A model generated the notes under the pieces. That model saw only the letters and a list, made by a program, of their open reading frames with translations. It searched no databases and was not told the origin of the DNA. From Patescibacteria group bacterium (GTDB lineage: Bacteria; Patescibacteriota; Microgenomatia; UBA1400; PJMF01), in NCBI GenBank assembly GCA_019454415.1, contig JACFOI010000001.1, forward strand, positions 6,187 through 60,046: DNA of 53,860 nt, given 5' to 3'. Below, in pieces: positions 6,831-15,974 of the stretch; the stretch's first letter is position 1; every line of letters begins with the position of its first letter. The position numbers and the translations under genes are program-made.

Positions 6831-7331
6831 CTAAAAACTAGCGTTCCGGCGTTTCTTCCGTTCGTCCCATATGTAGTTGCAGACCCAGGCGGTGATAAAA
6901 CTAAGGGCGATTAAGTAGAGTGCCAGACTCGAGTGAAGGACGACCCGTTCGCGAGTGAGACCAACAGTTAAGCCAGGCACGGACCTGGGTGGGCGCTCCC
7001 CATAGCTCCAGACCCCTACCGTCCCACAGGCTGGCAAGTAGAAACTCATCCGGTGAAAGTAGTATCCGGTTTCCGGCGTATGACTCTCTCTTTTGACCCC
7101 ACAGTACACCGCCGCATGGCTGGCCGTAAACCAGATTACCAGGACAAGCGGAACCATGGTCAGCAGAATCTTCAGCCACTCATTCCGCAGGTAGCGGAGC
7201 AGGGGGACTGGTGAGGGGTTGAGCGATAAGTAGAAACCGTTGAAGACAGCAAAGCAGGCGGCGATGGCAGTCACGCCGTAGAAAATGGTAATCAGGACAA
7301 ACAGTGGTCCAATGACCAGATCACTATCCAT
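6831..7331 (-). CDS. Small membrane protein of unknown function, last gene of the division cluster
   Basis: I do not recognise the family. The 166-residue product has three likely membrane helices (about 6-30, 52-72 and 131-152), a middle region with two Cys (YCGVKRE, LPACGTVG), and a short basic C-terminal tail (WDERKKRRN). It starts 24 bases after the ftsZ stop in the same orientation, so co-transcription is likely. A role in division or envelope work is suggested only by position. No terminator is visible after it. Confidence 0.7.
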   Translation of the reverse strand: MDSDLVIGPLFVLITIFYGVTAIAACFAVFNGFYLSLNPSPVPLLRYLRNEWLKILLTMVPLVLVIWFTASHAAVYCGVKRESHTPETGYYFHRMSFYLPACGTVGVWSYGERPPRSVPGLTVGLTRERVVLHSSLALYLIALSFITAWVCNYIWDERKKRRNASF

Positions 7332-7355
7332 AGAGTATCGTGCTGAGTTTGTACT

Positions 7356-8681
7356 CTACTTTTTATTTCGCAAAAAGGCCGGAATGTCAAACTCGTCTTC
7401 GAACTCATTGGCTCCCCCGACTTGAGAGACCGGTAGCTGGGAAGTACTGGCAGTGTCGTCATCTGAGGCTGCTGGTTTGGCAGGACTGGTGGGGGTGCTA
7501 CTGCCGAAACCCAACGGGAAACCGGTACTGGGTTGTGACGGAGTGCCAGCAATTTGAGTGGTGGTCTGTGGCTGGGTGAAGGAAGTGGGAGCACGATCAA
7601 TCTTGGGGGCTGCTTCTGCTGCTGGCGCTGGTTCCGCGGCTGGGCGTTCTTTAGCCAGACGGCTGGCCGACTCACGGGAGAAGGCGCCAAAGTACGGGCG
7701 GGTGCTGGAAGCATAGCCGAGCTGTTTTTCGTCAAAGCCGGTGGCGATGACGCTGATCTTGATTGAAGAGCCCATGTTCTCGTCGATGGTGGCACCAAAG
7801 ATGATGTTGGCGTCAGGAGAGGCAGCAGCGGCGATGATGGCGGAGGCATCAGAGACTTCGCTCATGGTCATATCGTTGCCACCGGTAATGTTGTAGAGAA
7901 TGCCGCGGGCGCCGTCGATCGAAACCTCTAGCAGTGGTGAAGAGATCGCCATCCGGGCAGCGGTGGCCGCGCGGTTCTCGCCGCTGGCTTGGCCGATACC
8001 CATCAGAGCCGAACCGGAGTCCATCATGATCGTTTTGACGTCGGCAAAGTCGACGTTAATTAAACCCGGAATGGTGATGAGGTCGGAGATACCTTGGACA
8101 CCTTGGCCCAGAACATTGTCAGCCAGGCGGAAGGCGTCGAGGAGGGTCATCTTTTTGTCCACTACATCCATCAGACGTTGGTTAGGAATGACAATCAGCG
8201 TATCAACGTTGTCTTTGAGTAGCTCAATACCCTCTTCGGCTGCCTGCATTCGGCGGATGCCCTCAAAGGCAAATGGCTTGGTGACCACGGCCACGGTCAG
8301 GGCGCCGGACTCTTTGGCGATCTCGGCAATGATCGGAGAAGCGCCGGTGCCGGTACCACCACCCATACCGGCGGTGATAAAGACCATGTCAGAATCGTAG
8401 AGTAAGTCTTTGAGCTTCTCGCGACTCTCTTCGGCCGCGGTGCGGCCGACTTCGGGGTCGGCTCCGGAGCCGAGGCCTTTAGTAAAGTTGGTCCCGATCT
8501 GAACTTTGGTGTCTGCTTGGGAAGAGAGAAGTGCCTGGGCGTCCGTGTTGACGGTGATGAACTCAACACCTTGAATTTGGTTGGAGCTGATCATGGAGTT
8601 GACGGCATTGCCCCCGCCGCCACCTACGCCAACGACTTTAATCTTGGCAAACGTAGTATTTGTCGGTTTGACCAATCCCAT
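7356..8681 (-). CDS. ftsZ: Cell division protein FtsZ
   Basis: The 441-residue tubulin-like GTPase forms the Z-ring. The GTP-binding loop GGGTGTG is at about 106-112 and the T7 loop NVDFADV is near 211. A long Ala/Pro/Thr-rich linker (about 320-425) precedes the conserved tail peptide [11 protein letters not shown], which normally binds FtsA. All catalytic segments are intact. The start [11 protein letters not shown] has an AAGGAG site 5 to 6 bases before it. A separate promoter sits in the 99-base gap to ftsA. Confidence 0.98.
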   Translation of the reverse strand: MGLVKPTNTTFAKIKVVGVGGGGGNAVNSMISSNQIQGVEFITVNTDAQALLSSQADTKVQIGTNFTKGLGSGADPEVGRTAAEESREKLKDLLYDSDMVFITAGMGGGTGTGASPIIAEIAKESGALTVAVVTKPFAFEGIRRMQAAEEGIELLKDNVDTLIVIPNQRLMDVVDKKMTLLDAFRLADNVLGQGVQGISDLITIPGLINVDFADVKTIMMDSGSALMGIGQASGENRAATAARMAISSPLLEVSIDGARGILYNITGGNDMTMSEVSDASAIIAAAASPDANIIFGATIDENMGSSIKISVIATGFDEKQLGYASSTRPYFGAFSRESASRLAKERPAAEPAPAAEAAPKIDRAPTSFTQPQTTTQIAGTPSQPSTGFPLGFGSSTPTSPAKPAASDDDTASTSQLPVSQVGGANEFEDEFDIPAFLRNKK

Positions 8682-8708
8682 TACACTCCTTTACATCTTG
8701 TGGCCTGT

Positions 8709-8736
8709 AGTCTATCACCTCTGCTCTCTTTGGCAA
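8709..8736 (-). promoter_or_regulatory. Promoter in the ftsA-ftsZ gap
   Basis: On the minus strand TTGCCA (8736-8731), a 16-base spacer and an extended -10 TGA-TAGACT (hexamer 8714-8709) precede ftsZ by about 28 bases. This would let ftsZ be transcribed above the level of the rest of the cluster. Confidence 0.5.
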
Positions 8737-8780
8737 CACTTTGTGTCATTTGGAGAGCCAAAACAAGTAGTGGTATGCAC

Positions 8781-10091
8781 TCAAGGTAAGAATGACTTGA
8801 CCAGTTTTACCACTTGGCCACCCAGGTCCTGAAACCTGATTTTTTTGAAGTAGTCGCTCAGCGGCGTGGAAGCAACGACCGGCCGAGCGGCCGAGCGTTT
8901 TGCCGCATAAATAAGTAATCCAATACTGGTGGCATAGGAGGGTTTTTGAATGTCATCCACCAACCCGCGCAGCTCAGTCGGTTTGCCGACGCGCGCCGGT
9001 AAGTTAAGGGTACGTTTGGCGACTTCAACGATACCGACGGTCTCGGCACCACCACCAGAAAGAACTAATCCGGCTGGCACACCGGCAACCAGGTGATTTT
9101 TCTGTAGCTCAGCGAGCACTAGGCTAAACATCTCTTTCATCCGTGGCACCATGATTCCTTCCAGAATTGTGCGTTTGGACAGCGGTTCGGTCTGTTCGTA
9201 GATACCCAGCTTTTGGAGGTCCAGCTCGTCTTCCTGTTTCTGGCGTTTGCGGAACTCTTCTTTAGACTCACCTGGTCGCGGCTTCAAAGCGATCAGTGGA
9301 TCATTGGCCAGTGCAATCTTGAGCTTCTCTGCTCCGTCCAAGCTCATCCGGCAACCCAGCGCGATATCTTGAGTAATGTGTCGGGCTCCAATCGGCAAGA
9401 CACCAGAATATTGGAGAGCTCCTTCCACATACGCACAGACTGACGTCGAGCCGGCACCAATGTCGACGAGTACTACGCCGAGCTCCTTTTCGGTTTCCGA
9501 CAACATCACTTCCGCTGCTGCTAGGCCGGAAAACACAAAGCCATCAAGTTCAAGCCCGAGGTCCTGGACGATCTTAGCCAGGTTGCGCAGCGCCGGACTT
9601 TGACCGGTGATGATGTGGGCCTCTGCTTCCAAACGGACGCCGGTCATTCCCACCGGATCTTTAATGCCGGTCTGGGAGTCAACGGCAAAGTCGCGGGGAA
9701 TGACATGAATGATCTCCCGTGCCGACGGCAGCGAGATCGCCCGCGCTGCCTCCAAGACACGATCGACATCATCCGGGGTAATTTCCTGGGTGGGGGCAGC
9801 AACGGCCACGACGCCTTTGGAGTTTTGCGAAGAGATATGCGGGCCCGAGATGGAGACCGTCACAGAACGCACTTCTAGGCCGGCCATCCGCTCTGCCGCA
9901 TCGACGCTGGCAGTCATTGTTTCCAAAACGTCCTCTAAATCGACGATTTGGCTTTTACGCATGCCTTTGGAAGGAACAGCCGCGACGCCAAGTACTTGTA
10001 AGCTATTAGTCTCAGGATCCTGAGAGCCAATCAAGGTGACACATTTATCAGTGCCAAGATCGATGACGCACAGTGGGCTCGGTCGCAACAT
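8781..10091 (-). CDS. ftsA: Cell division protein FtsA
   Basis: The 436-residue actin-fold ATPase tethers FtsZ to the membrane. Signatures are VIDLGTDKCV near the N-terminus, VLVDIGAGSTSV (phosphate loop), LPIGARHITQDIA and VLSGGGAETVGI. The C-terminus FQDLGGQVVKLVKSFLP is a good amphipathic membrane-targeting helix. It lies directly before ftsZ, as in classical dcw clusters. There is no Shine-Dalgarno. TGATAGGGT ends 7 bases before the ATG and may be an extended -10 giving a leaderless mRNA, though its -35 is poor. Confidence 0.96.
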   Translation of the reverse strand: MLRPSPLCVIDLGTDKCVTLIGSQDPETNSLQVLGVAAVPSKGMRKSQIVDLEDVLETMTASVDAAERMAGLEVRSVTVSISGPHISSQNSKGVVAVAAPTQEITPDDVDRVLEAARAISLPSAREIIHVIPRDFAVDSQTGIKDPVGMTGVRLEAEAHIITGQSPALRNLAKIVQDLGLELDGFVFSGLAAAEVMLSETEKELGVVLVDIGAGSTSVCAYVEGALQYSGVLPIGARHITQDIALGCRMSLDGAEKLKIALANDPLIALKPRPGESKEEFRKRQKQEDELDLQKLGIYEQTEPLSKRTILEGIMVPRMKEMFSLVLAELQKNHLVAGVPAGLVLSGGGAETVGIVEVAKRTLNLPARVGKPTELRGLVDDIQKPSYATSIGLLIYAAKRSAARPVVASTPLSDYFKKIRFQDLGGQVVKLVKSFLP

Positions 10092-10159
10092 ACGTTATAC
10101 CCTATCATTAAGTTTCGTAGATAAGAATAGCAAACTTGGGGTGCTAGAGCAAAAGCGAT

Positions 10160-10915
10160 TCAGGGTGTGACCTCAGCGGCGGCTGAAGCAGTACTGAGAT
10201 GGTTTCGCAGAATCACTTGGCTAAACCTCAAGTCGATTTCGGCGATAGGTTCTTTGACTGTACTAAATGTAAAGTGTTTGAGCAAGTAGGATAGCTTTGC
10301 CAGCTGCGCGGGTGCTTGTGCCAGTGTAAAGTAAGCGCGTTTCCCATCAGGCAGGATCAGGTATCCGTCTTTCTGGTTGAGTAAAAAGAACTGCGACTCA
10401 TTCAGACTTTGCAATCGAAGTGTCTCCCAGACATTCAGGATCTGCTGATGAAGCGTCGGATCGATGCGTTCACGGACATCAGGATGAAACTCGACAGTGA
10501 TGCTGGCAGTCACTGCCGGATAGGTGGTTTGTGTGTCGTCGGCCAGACCGATTACGTAGCCGGCGCTGTCTACCAGCCAAGTACGGCCATCACTCTCCAC
10601 GTAGCGGTACTTTGGTTCCGCAGAAGCAAAACGATAGATAACGGTATCAGGGAACTCTTTTTGCAGCTCAAAGCTGGCTAAAAAAGGTGCCAACCGGGTG
10701 ATCTCTTCCCCGTACTGCGGAAAGTCAGTGAAAAAGAGCGACTCTCCCAGGTGAGTATTGAGTTCGGCTTGGACATAGTCAGGACAGTCGCCATGATCAG
10801 TTTGACACAAAATCTTTCGGACGCTAAAGACTTTGGCTTGGTAAACAAAAAAAGCACTCAGAAAAAGCGCAAGCACCACCAGTAAGGGAAGGATTGAGCG
10901 CAGGCCAAAACGCAT
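10160..10915 (-). CDS. ftsQ: FtsQ/DivIB-type cell division protein
   Basis: The 251-residue bitopic protein has one N-terminal membrane helix (about 8-27) and an external POTRA-like region beginning VFSVRKILC, followed by the beta-domain feature TWLVDSAGYVIG. This is the FtsQ/DivIB layout, which links FtsL and FtsI to the early divisome. Length and position between murG and ftsA fit. Sequence conservation in this family is low, so the call uses layout and context as well as motifs. Two Cys (about residues 37 and 44) just after the membrane could pair. Confidence 0.88.
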   Translation of the reverse strand: MRFGLRSILPLLVVLALFLSAFFVYQAKVFSVRKILCQTDHGDCPDYVQAELNTHLGESLFFTDFPQYGEEITRLAPFLASFELQKEFPDTVIYRFASAEPKYRYVESDGRTWLVDSAGYVIGLADDTQTTYPAVTASITVEFHPDVRERIDPTLHQQILNVWETLRLQSLNESQFFLLNQKDGYLILPDGKRAYFTLAQAPAQLAKLSYLLKHFTFSTVKEPIAEIDLRFSQVILRNHLSTASAAAEVTP

Positions 10916-10940
10916 ATCAGACAGTGTACGCTACTTTCTT

Positions 10941-12071
10941 CTACTTGTGCGCTAACTGTTGGATCAGCTGATACAGCTGAGTGGTAGGGTCCGCCGGCAG
11001 ATTGTCTTGCAGCGCTTCGGCATGACGCTGCATTGTCCGCATTTTTTTCTTAAATGTCTTGAGCGTTTCCACCAACGTCTCGACAGAAGCTTCTTTTTGC
11101 GGCAAGAGTAGGCCGGCTCCTGCTTCGACAACGGCCTCTGCATTCAGGCGCTGTTCATCATGATGGGCTTGGGGAAGCGGAATAAAGACCGCGGGCAGAG
11201 CTGCAGCAACTAACTCACTGACTGTGTTGGCACCGGAGCGCGTCAATACTCCGCCTGCATGTTGGTAAATCCAAGCTAACTCACGCTCGGTGACCCATTC
11301 CCTGATGTAGTAGTCGTCCTGCAGCGAGCGCGGCAGCTTGCTGCGGGTTTTTTCTAAAGATTTTTTATAGTTCATGAGGTTAGTGGGGCTGCCACACTGA
11401 TGGATCACCCACCAGTCTTCCAAGATCTGGGGCAAGGCTTCTTGCACTAGGATGTTGATGCACTGGGAACCCTGATTGCCGCCGGTAACATACAATAGGG
11501 GTTTAGAGGGGTGTGGGCTGGTTAACCACTCCGGCTCTGGGGTGTGTTTGATGAAAAGTGAGGTACGCAGAGGATTACCGGTCAGCTGAACTTTTTGAGA
11601 CGGAAAGTACTTTTTAGACTCCGGAAAGCTGATCGCGACCACGTCCGCAAACCGGGCGATCCACTGATTAGCGACCCCTCCCGTGCGAGTCTGCTCATGG
11701 GTCAGGACAGGAATCCCAAGAGTTTTGGCAGCGATGGCTAGCGGCAAGCCCAGAAAACCGCCAAAGCTGACAAAGATGTCAGGTTTGTATTGAGTAAGGA
11801 GCTGTCTGGCTCTGCCCACTGCTCGCATCAGGTTGATTAACGTCAGCGGCAGCCGCCATGGCGGCTGACCGTCGAGCTTGGGACTGTGGAATGCGACAAA
11901 TGGCACGTCGCGTTTACTGACTTCTTGTTTCTCCCAGCTGCGCTGTTTGAGTTTGGGTTGGGAGTACAAGCGTCCGGCAAAGACAAACTGATCTTCCGGA
12001 AAGTGTTCACGGGCGTAGTCGATCACGGCCAGTGCCGGGGTAAGGTGTCCACCAGAAATGAGTACTTTCAT
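10941..12071 (-). CDS. murG: MurG, lipid II-forming GlcNAc transferase
   Basis: The 376-residue GT28 enzyme adds GlcNAc to lipid I on the cytoplasmic membrane face. The N-terminal loop is LISGGHLTPALAV (the family norm is GGTGGH) and the donor-side region shows TRSGANTVSELVAAALP and the IPLPQAHHDEQ motif. I chose MKVLISGGH at 12071, 4 bases after the ftsW stop. The longer frame would add 14 unrelated residues that overlap ftsW. The shortened glycine loop is the main difference from textbook MurG. Confidence 0.95.
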   Translation of the reverse strand: MKVLISGGHLTPALAVIDYAREHFPEDQFVFAGRLYSQPKLKQRSWEKQEVSKRDVPFVAFHSPKLDGQPPWRLPLTLINLMRAVGRARQLLTQYKPDIFVSFGGFLGLPLAIAAKTLGIPVLTHEQTRTGGVANQWIARFADVVAISFPESKKYFPSQKVQLTGNPLRTSLFIKHTPEPEWLTSPHPSKPLLYVTGGNQGSQCINILVQEALPQILEDWWVIHQCGSPTNLMNYKKSLEKTRSKLPRSLQDDYYIREWVTERELAWIYQHAGGVLTRSGANTVSELVAAALPAVFIPLPQAHHDEQRLNAEAVVEAGAGLLLPQKEASVETLVETLKTFKKKMRTMQRHAEALQDNLPADPTTQLYQLIQQLAHK

Positions 12072-12075
12072 GCGT

Positions 12076-13170
12076 TTACGAATGTACGGTCGGGTATTTT
12101 CTGCCGATGCCAATCAAGATTCCTACTACGGATAATACCATTACCAGAGAAGTCCCCCCATACGAGAAAAACGGCAAGGGAACACCGGTGAGTGGGACCA
12201 ACGCGACCACTGCCGAGAGATTCAGAATAACCTGCATTCCTAGCCAGATCAAAATACCGTGCGCCAGGAGGTGGTCATACGTCCCGATCGGTGGCTTTCG
12301 GCTGATCTGGTGGGCAAACCGCAAGAACAGCGCAAAAAGCAAAATAATCACCACGCAACCGAGGAAGCCAATCTCTTCGGCGACGATCGAAAAGATTGAG
12401 TCGGTACTGGCCTCTGGAATGTATGAGAACTTTTGGCGGGAGTTTCCGATTCCCTGCCCGATCAAACCGCCGTTGCCCAGCGCAATTACGATCTGACGAA
12501 TGTGAAAGCTAGCTCCCAACGGATCAGACTCAGGATCCAGAAAGGTGGCGATTCGTCGGAGCCGGTACGGTGAAACCATAATCAGCAGTGCCAACAGTGC
12601 TACGCCGGCCCCACCAGTGGCCAGAAAAGTTTTCCACGGAGCGCCAGCCAGGAAGTAAAGCCCAAAGGCTATTGAGATCACAATCAATGCCGAACCCATA
12701 TCTGGCTGCAGAAATAACAGCGCTACTGGCAGTCCTGTTAAAAACAGAAACGGTGGCAGCTTTTGGTGCCGCTCCATCCAGTTCGCAAAGAAGATGATCA
12801 TCCCAAACTTGACTACTTCGACAGGTTGAAAGCTGAAGCCAGCGACTTCGATCCACCGCCGTGCGCCGTTCACTTCAAAGCCAATCCCTGGAATGAAGAC
12901 CAAAATCAGCAAGAAAACACTCAGCGCGTACATGACTGGCGAGATCTTTTTCCAGAATACAGTCGGAATCAAAGTGCCCACGCCCAGCCCTACTAGGCCG
13001 ATCACAAAGGAGATGGCTTGTTGTTTGACGAAGTAGAACTGGTTACCGAAACTGGCATAGGCTTCAGCTACTGATGCTTCAAATACAAACAGCAGCCCGA
13101 TCACGCATAAGATGCAAGTCAGGAAAAAAAGGTACCATTCAACGCTGAGGGCAGGCCGGCGAAGTTTCAT
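12076..13170 (-). CDS. ftsW: FtsW, divisome SEDS glycosyltransferase
   Basis: The 364-residue polytopic SEDS protein polymerises septal peptidoglycan with FtsI. Signatures are GARRWIEVAGFSFQP, QPDMGSALI, DSIFSIVAEEIGF and PLPFFSYGGTS. The start MKLRRPALSVEWY at 13170 overlaps the murD stop as ATGA; the longer frame would extend into murD. Its place between murD and murG is the classical FtsW position and separates it from the rodA copy at 2203-3270. Confidence 0.95.
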   Translation of the reverse strand: MKLRRPALSVEWYLFFLTCILCVIGLLFVFEASVAEAYASFGNQFYFVKQQAISFVIGLVGLGVGTLIPTVFWKKISPVMYALSVFLLILVFIPGIGFEVNGARRWIEVAGFSFQPVEVVKFGMIIFFANWMERHQKLPPFLFLTGLPVALLFLQPDMGSALIVISIAFGLYFLAGAPWKTFLATGGAGVALLALLIMVSPYRLRRIATFLDPESDPLGASFHIRQIVIALGNGGLIGQGIGNSRQKFSYIPEASTDSIFSIVAEEIGFLGCVVIILLFALFLRFAHQISRKPPIGTYDHLLAHGILIWLGMQVILNLSAVVALVPLTGVPLPFFSYGGTSLVMVLSVVGILIGIGRKYPTVHS

Positions 13171-14543
13171 AGCGAAGCTGTCGAATTGGGTTGCGGAGCA
13201 AGCTGAGTGATCCAAGTTTTAAACTGAGCGGACTTATCCTCGTAGTTTTTGAACTGACCAAAGCTTGGTGATGAGGGTGAGAGGAGAACGACGCCTCCCT
13301 CCGGTGCATGTTGATAACCAAAGCGAACTGCTTGCTCCATTGTATCGACCAACTCCATCTTTGGCCAACTCGATTCAGGATAGTCACGGCGAATCAGCTC
13401 GTACATCACTTGGCCGGAGGGCTTGAAGAACACTACGGCCGGAATCTTTTTGGCCATGACTCCTTCGACAACTTTTTGATAGGAAATCCCGCGGTCGTAG
13501 CCACCCAACATCAACACGTCCACTCGGGGCAGTGCATCCAAGGCTGCCAGCGTTGCTTCAGGAATGGTGGCCAGTGTATCGTCGATCCAAGTGATTCCTC
13601 CGTAGCCACCCACGTTTTCCAGTCGGTGAGGCAGTGGTTTGAAGGATTTAAGAGCAGTCAGTGTCTGATCGACGCTTAAGTTGAGGGATTGGGCCGCCAG
13701 CAGCGCTGGCAGGATGTTCCATTTTTTGATCGTAGCAGGCAGTTCAATCGTCTCCAGCTGCGAGATGGTCTGATGGACGAACTCAGAGTAGTGAAGCTGC
13801 TGAGTATAGGAAAAAGGAAGCAGCTGTGCCTGTGTCTGCTGGGAGATCTCGACGAGTTCGGGGACGTCCTGGTTGAAGATCAAGACATCCTCAGCAGTTT
13901 GGTACTGAGTAATCTTGGCTTTGGCATTCAGGTAGTTGCCGATACTTTGATGATAGTTGAGATGTTCCGAGAAAAAATTGAGCATGACAGCAATGTGTGG
14001 GCTGACTCTGACAGAATCAAGCTGATAGCTGGACATCTCCACCACCAGCTGAGTGTCGGGAGTGATATTGTCGACGATCTCAAAAACCGGAGTACCGATA
14101 TTGCCGGCCAGAAGGGTATGCCTCCCAGCTGCGGCATACAGTGTGGCAATCAGGCTGGAGGTCGTGCTCTTCCCTTTGGTGCCGGTGACACCGATGGTCT
14201 GGGAACGGTAGGCCTGGAGGAACTCATTGAGCTGCGAGGTGATCTTTCCGCCAGCCGCTACATACTCTCTGAGTCCAGGTTCGTGGTGCGGGATTCCCGG
14301 ACTTTTAAAGATTACTGAGAACTGTGATAGAGACTGAAGATACGGCATGATGTGTAGCGTAGAGCCATGCTCGGTTTGCCAAGCTGTCAGAGCTTCTTGA
14401 TTCTGGTCGCTGACGAAAAGCTGGGCACCGGGACAGGCAGAGCTGAGAAGCTGATAGGTGGCCTGGCCCTCTCTACCCCATCCCAGAATTAAGATTGAGT
14501 GACCATCATACTTTTGACGAAGCTGCTCAGAAAGGATACTCAT
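13167..14543 (-). CDS. murD: UDP-N-acetylmuramoyl-L-alanine--glutamate ligase (MurD, probably of the MurD2 kind)
   Basis: The 458-residue Mur ligase has a Rossmann-like N-terminal domain (ILILGWGREGQATY), the ATP loop GVTGTKGKSTTSS near 117-125, and C-terminal segments such as GGYDRGISYQ and LLSPSSPSFGQF. It starts 2 bases after murL. In Xanthomonas the partner of MurL is a MurD2 that adds L-Glu instead of D-Glu, and the adjacency suggests the same here. Substrate stereochemistry cannot be read from the sequence, so this part is inference. Confidence 0.93.
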   Translation of the reverse strand: MSILSEQLRQKYDGHSILILGWGREGQATYQLLSSACPGAQLFVSDQNQEALTAWQTEHGSTLHIMPYLQSLSQFSVIFKSPGIPHHEPGLREYVAAGGKITSQLNEFLQAYRSQTIGVTGTKGKSTTSSLIATLYAAAGRHTLLAGNIGTPVFEIVDNITPDTQLVVEMSSYQLDSVRVSPHIAVMLNFFSEHLNYHQSIGNYLNAKAKITQYQTAEDVLIFNQDVPELVEISQQTQAQLLPFSYTQQLHYSEFVHQTISQLETIELPATIKKWNILPALLAAQSLNLSVDQTLTALKSFKPLPHRLENVGGYGGITWIDDTLATIPEATLAALDALPRVDVLMLGGYDRGISYQKVVEGVMAKKIPAVVFFKPSGQVMYELIRRDYPESSWPKMELVDTMEQAVRFGYQHAPEGGVVLLSPSSPSFGQFKNYEDKSAQFKTWITQLAPQPNSTASL

Positions 14544-14545
14544 AG

Positions 14546-15970
14546 TTATCTCTTTTCGGAATCTCCACTGATCTCAACGACGGCATCCTGAAGAATCTCT
14601 TCAAACGCCTCCGGAATAAAATGTTGCGGAGCAAAGTTTCCTAACAGTTTGTGGGCGCGGGCTAAGAGGATCTCTTCCGATTTGCCCTCTTCCAGCAGTT
14701 TCTGCCAACCGTACGCGATCAGCTTAGGGGCTGGGTGCAGCTGCCGCACGGCCAGTGCGATAGCTGCTCGCGTCTCGTCACGGGTACCAACGCAATCGAG
14801 TGACTTGACCTCGGTAAAGCCGGCCAGCTGATCAAAGATATCAGTTAACTTGATGTTATTTAAGATCTCTTTATGAAAAATTCCAAACAGCTCTTTGGAA
14901 GACAAAAAGGCAGAGAGCATTACACTCACAAAGAGGCATTTAGCGCACTCGCCGCACCACTCACCTTTTCGTTGGCCTCTGTTGCAGCTCAGGAAAACCG
15001 GCCAATAGTCACGATAGCGGGTAAAAAGTTTGGCAATCTGTAGCTCGTGGAGCGGCCGCAGAAAGCTGAAGTAGTCAATCGTTGTGGAGAGATACTTGCG
15101 CAGATGTGCTCGGAACAGCTCTTCAAACTCGACTGTCTTCGAGTATTGGTGGTTAATGGTCTGTCCCAGAAAAACGGTGTTGCCTTCGTTAGCACTCCAC
15201 TCGTTGGATAGCGGAACGTATTGGTAGTCATATAGATAGGCGGTCAGGGTGCTGACAAACGCCAACATTGCAGAGAACGGTGTGTGACCGTTCAAGTAGC
15301 CCTGCTTGTTGAGTTCTACCAGTTGCGGATCAAGACGGCGCTGCACAATTAAGTGACTCCGCTCTGAAGAGTTCTTCCAGAAGACGTCGATCACTTTAGC
15401 GATGTACGGCTGGTGATAGGAGTCAACGCTGAAAGTAGTTATTGGAAGGTTGGCTTTGCGCAGCAGCTCGGCCGTCACTACTGAGTCTTTGCCCCCGCCG
15501 ATCGGAATCAGCAAGCGGGGTGTATGCGACGTTTCGTTGACTTGGGGATGGAGTTGTCTCTCTTCCGGAACCTTGACCTGAAAATGAACAAAGTTCTCTT
15601 GCCAACCATCAATCTCATGCAGGAAAAAGAACTCACTTAGCCCTTTGCGAAGGATGTTCTGCCAAAAGGGGAACTGCTCAGCTGTAATTCCGGGGACATT
15701 GATGATCCACTCCGGTGAACAGGCAGCTTTCCAGTAGGAGAGTCCTTCGATCATTCCCAAGTGCGCAGCCCAGACTTTGATCAACTCTTCATCCTTAGTA
15801 GCCAGCTTTTCCGGACTAATCCCCGGAAAACACCAACTGGTCGTGAGTTCCGGACCATTCGCAAAGTGATACTTGAGAAAGATAAGCAGGTCCCGATCTT
15901 GGTGTTCGAGCACTACCTGATCAAAGTAAAACTGGGGATGATTCTTTCGTAGTTCTTCAAGTGTTTTCAT
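14546..15970 (-). CDS. murL: UDP-MurNAc-L-Ala-L-Glu epimerase MurL
   Basis: The 474-residue protein has an ATP-pyrophosphatase-type loop IPIGGGKDSVVTAELL at 155-170 and a cysteine cluster WCGECAKCLF near 334-345. Its overall layout matches MurL, an ATP-using epimerase that converts the terminal L-Glu of UDP-MurNAc-L-Ala-L-Glu to D-Glu. MurL replaces the need for glutamate racemase MurI. Its place between mraY and murD in a wall cluster strongly supports the role. The alternative is another PP-loop enzyme of unknown substrate. Confidence 0.85.
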   Translation of the reverse strand: MKTLEELRKNHPQFYFDQVVLEHQDRDLLIFLKYHFANGPELTTSWCFPGISPEKLATKDEELIKVWAAHLGMIEGLSYWKAACSPEWIINVPGITAEQFPFWQNILRKGLSEFFFLHEIDGWQENFVHFQVKVPEERQLHPQVNETSHTPRLLIPIGGGKDSVVTAELLRKANLPITTFSVDSYHQPYIAKVIDVFWKNSSERSHLIVQRRLDPQLVELNKQGYLNGHTPFSAMLAFVSTLTAYLYDYQYVPLSNEWSANEGNTVFLGQTINHQYSKTVEFEELFRAHLRKYLSTTIDYFSFLRPLHELQIAKLFTRYRDYWPVFLSCNRGQRKGEWCGECAKCLFVSVMLSAFLSSKELFGIFHKEILNNIKLTDIFDQLAGFTEVKSLDCVGTRDETRAAIALAVRQLHPAPKLIAYGWQKLLEEGKSEEILLARAHKLLGNFAPQHFIPEAFEEILQDAVVEISGDSEKR

Positions 15971-15974
15971 TCTC

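Noticed and set aside
10092-10159. A TTGCTC-17-TATTCT promoter before ftsA
   Set aside because: Hexamers are weak and compete with the nearer TGATAGGGT box. Not strong enough to list as a feature.
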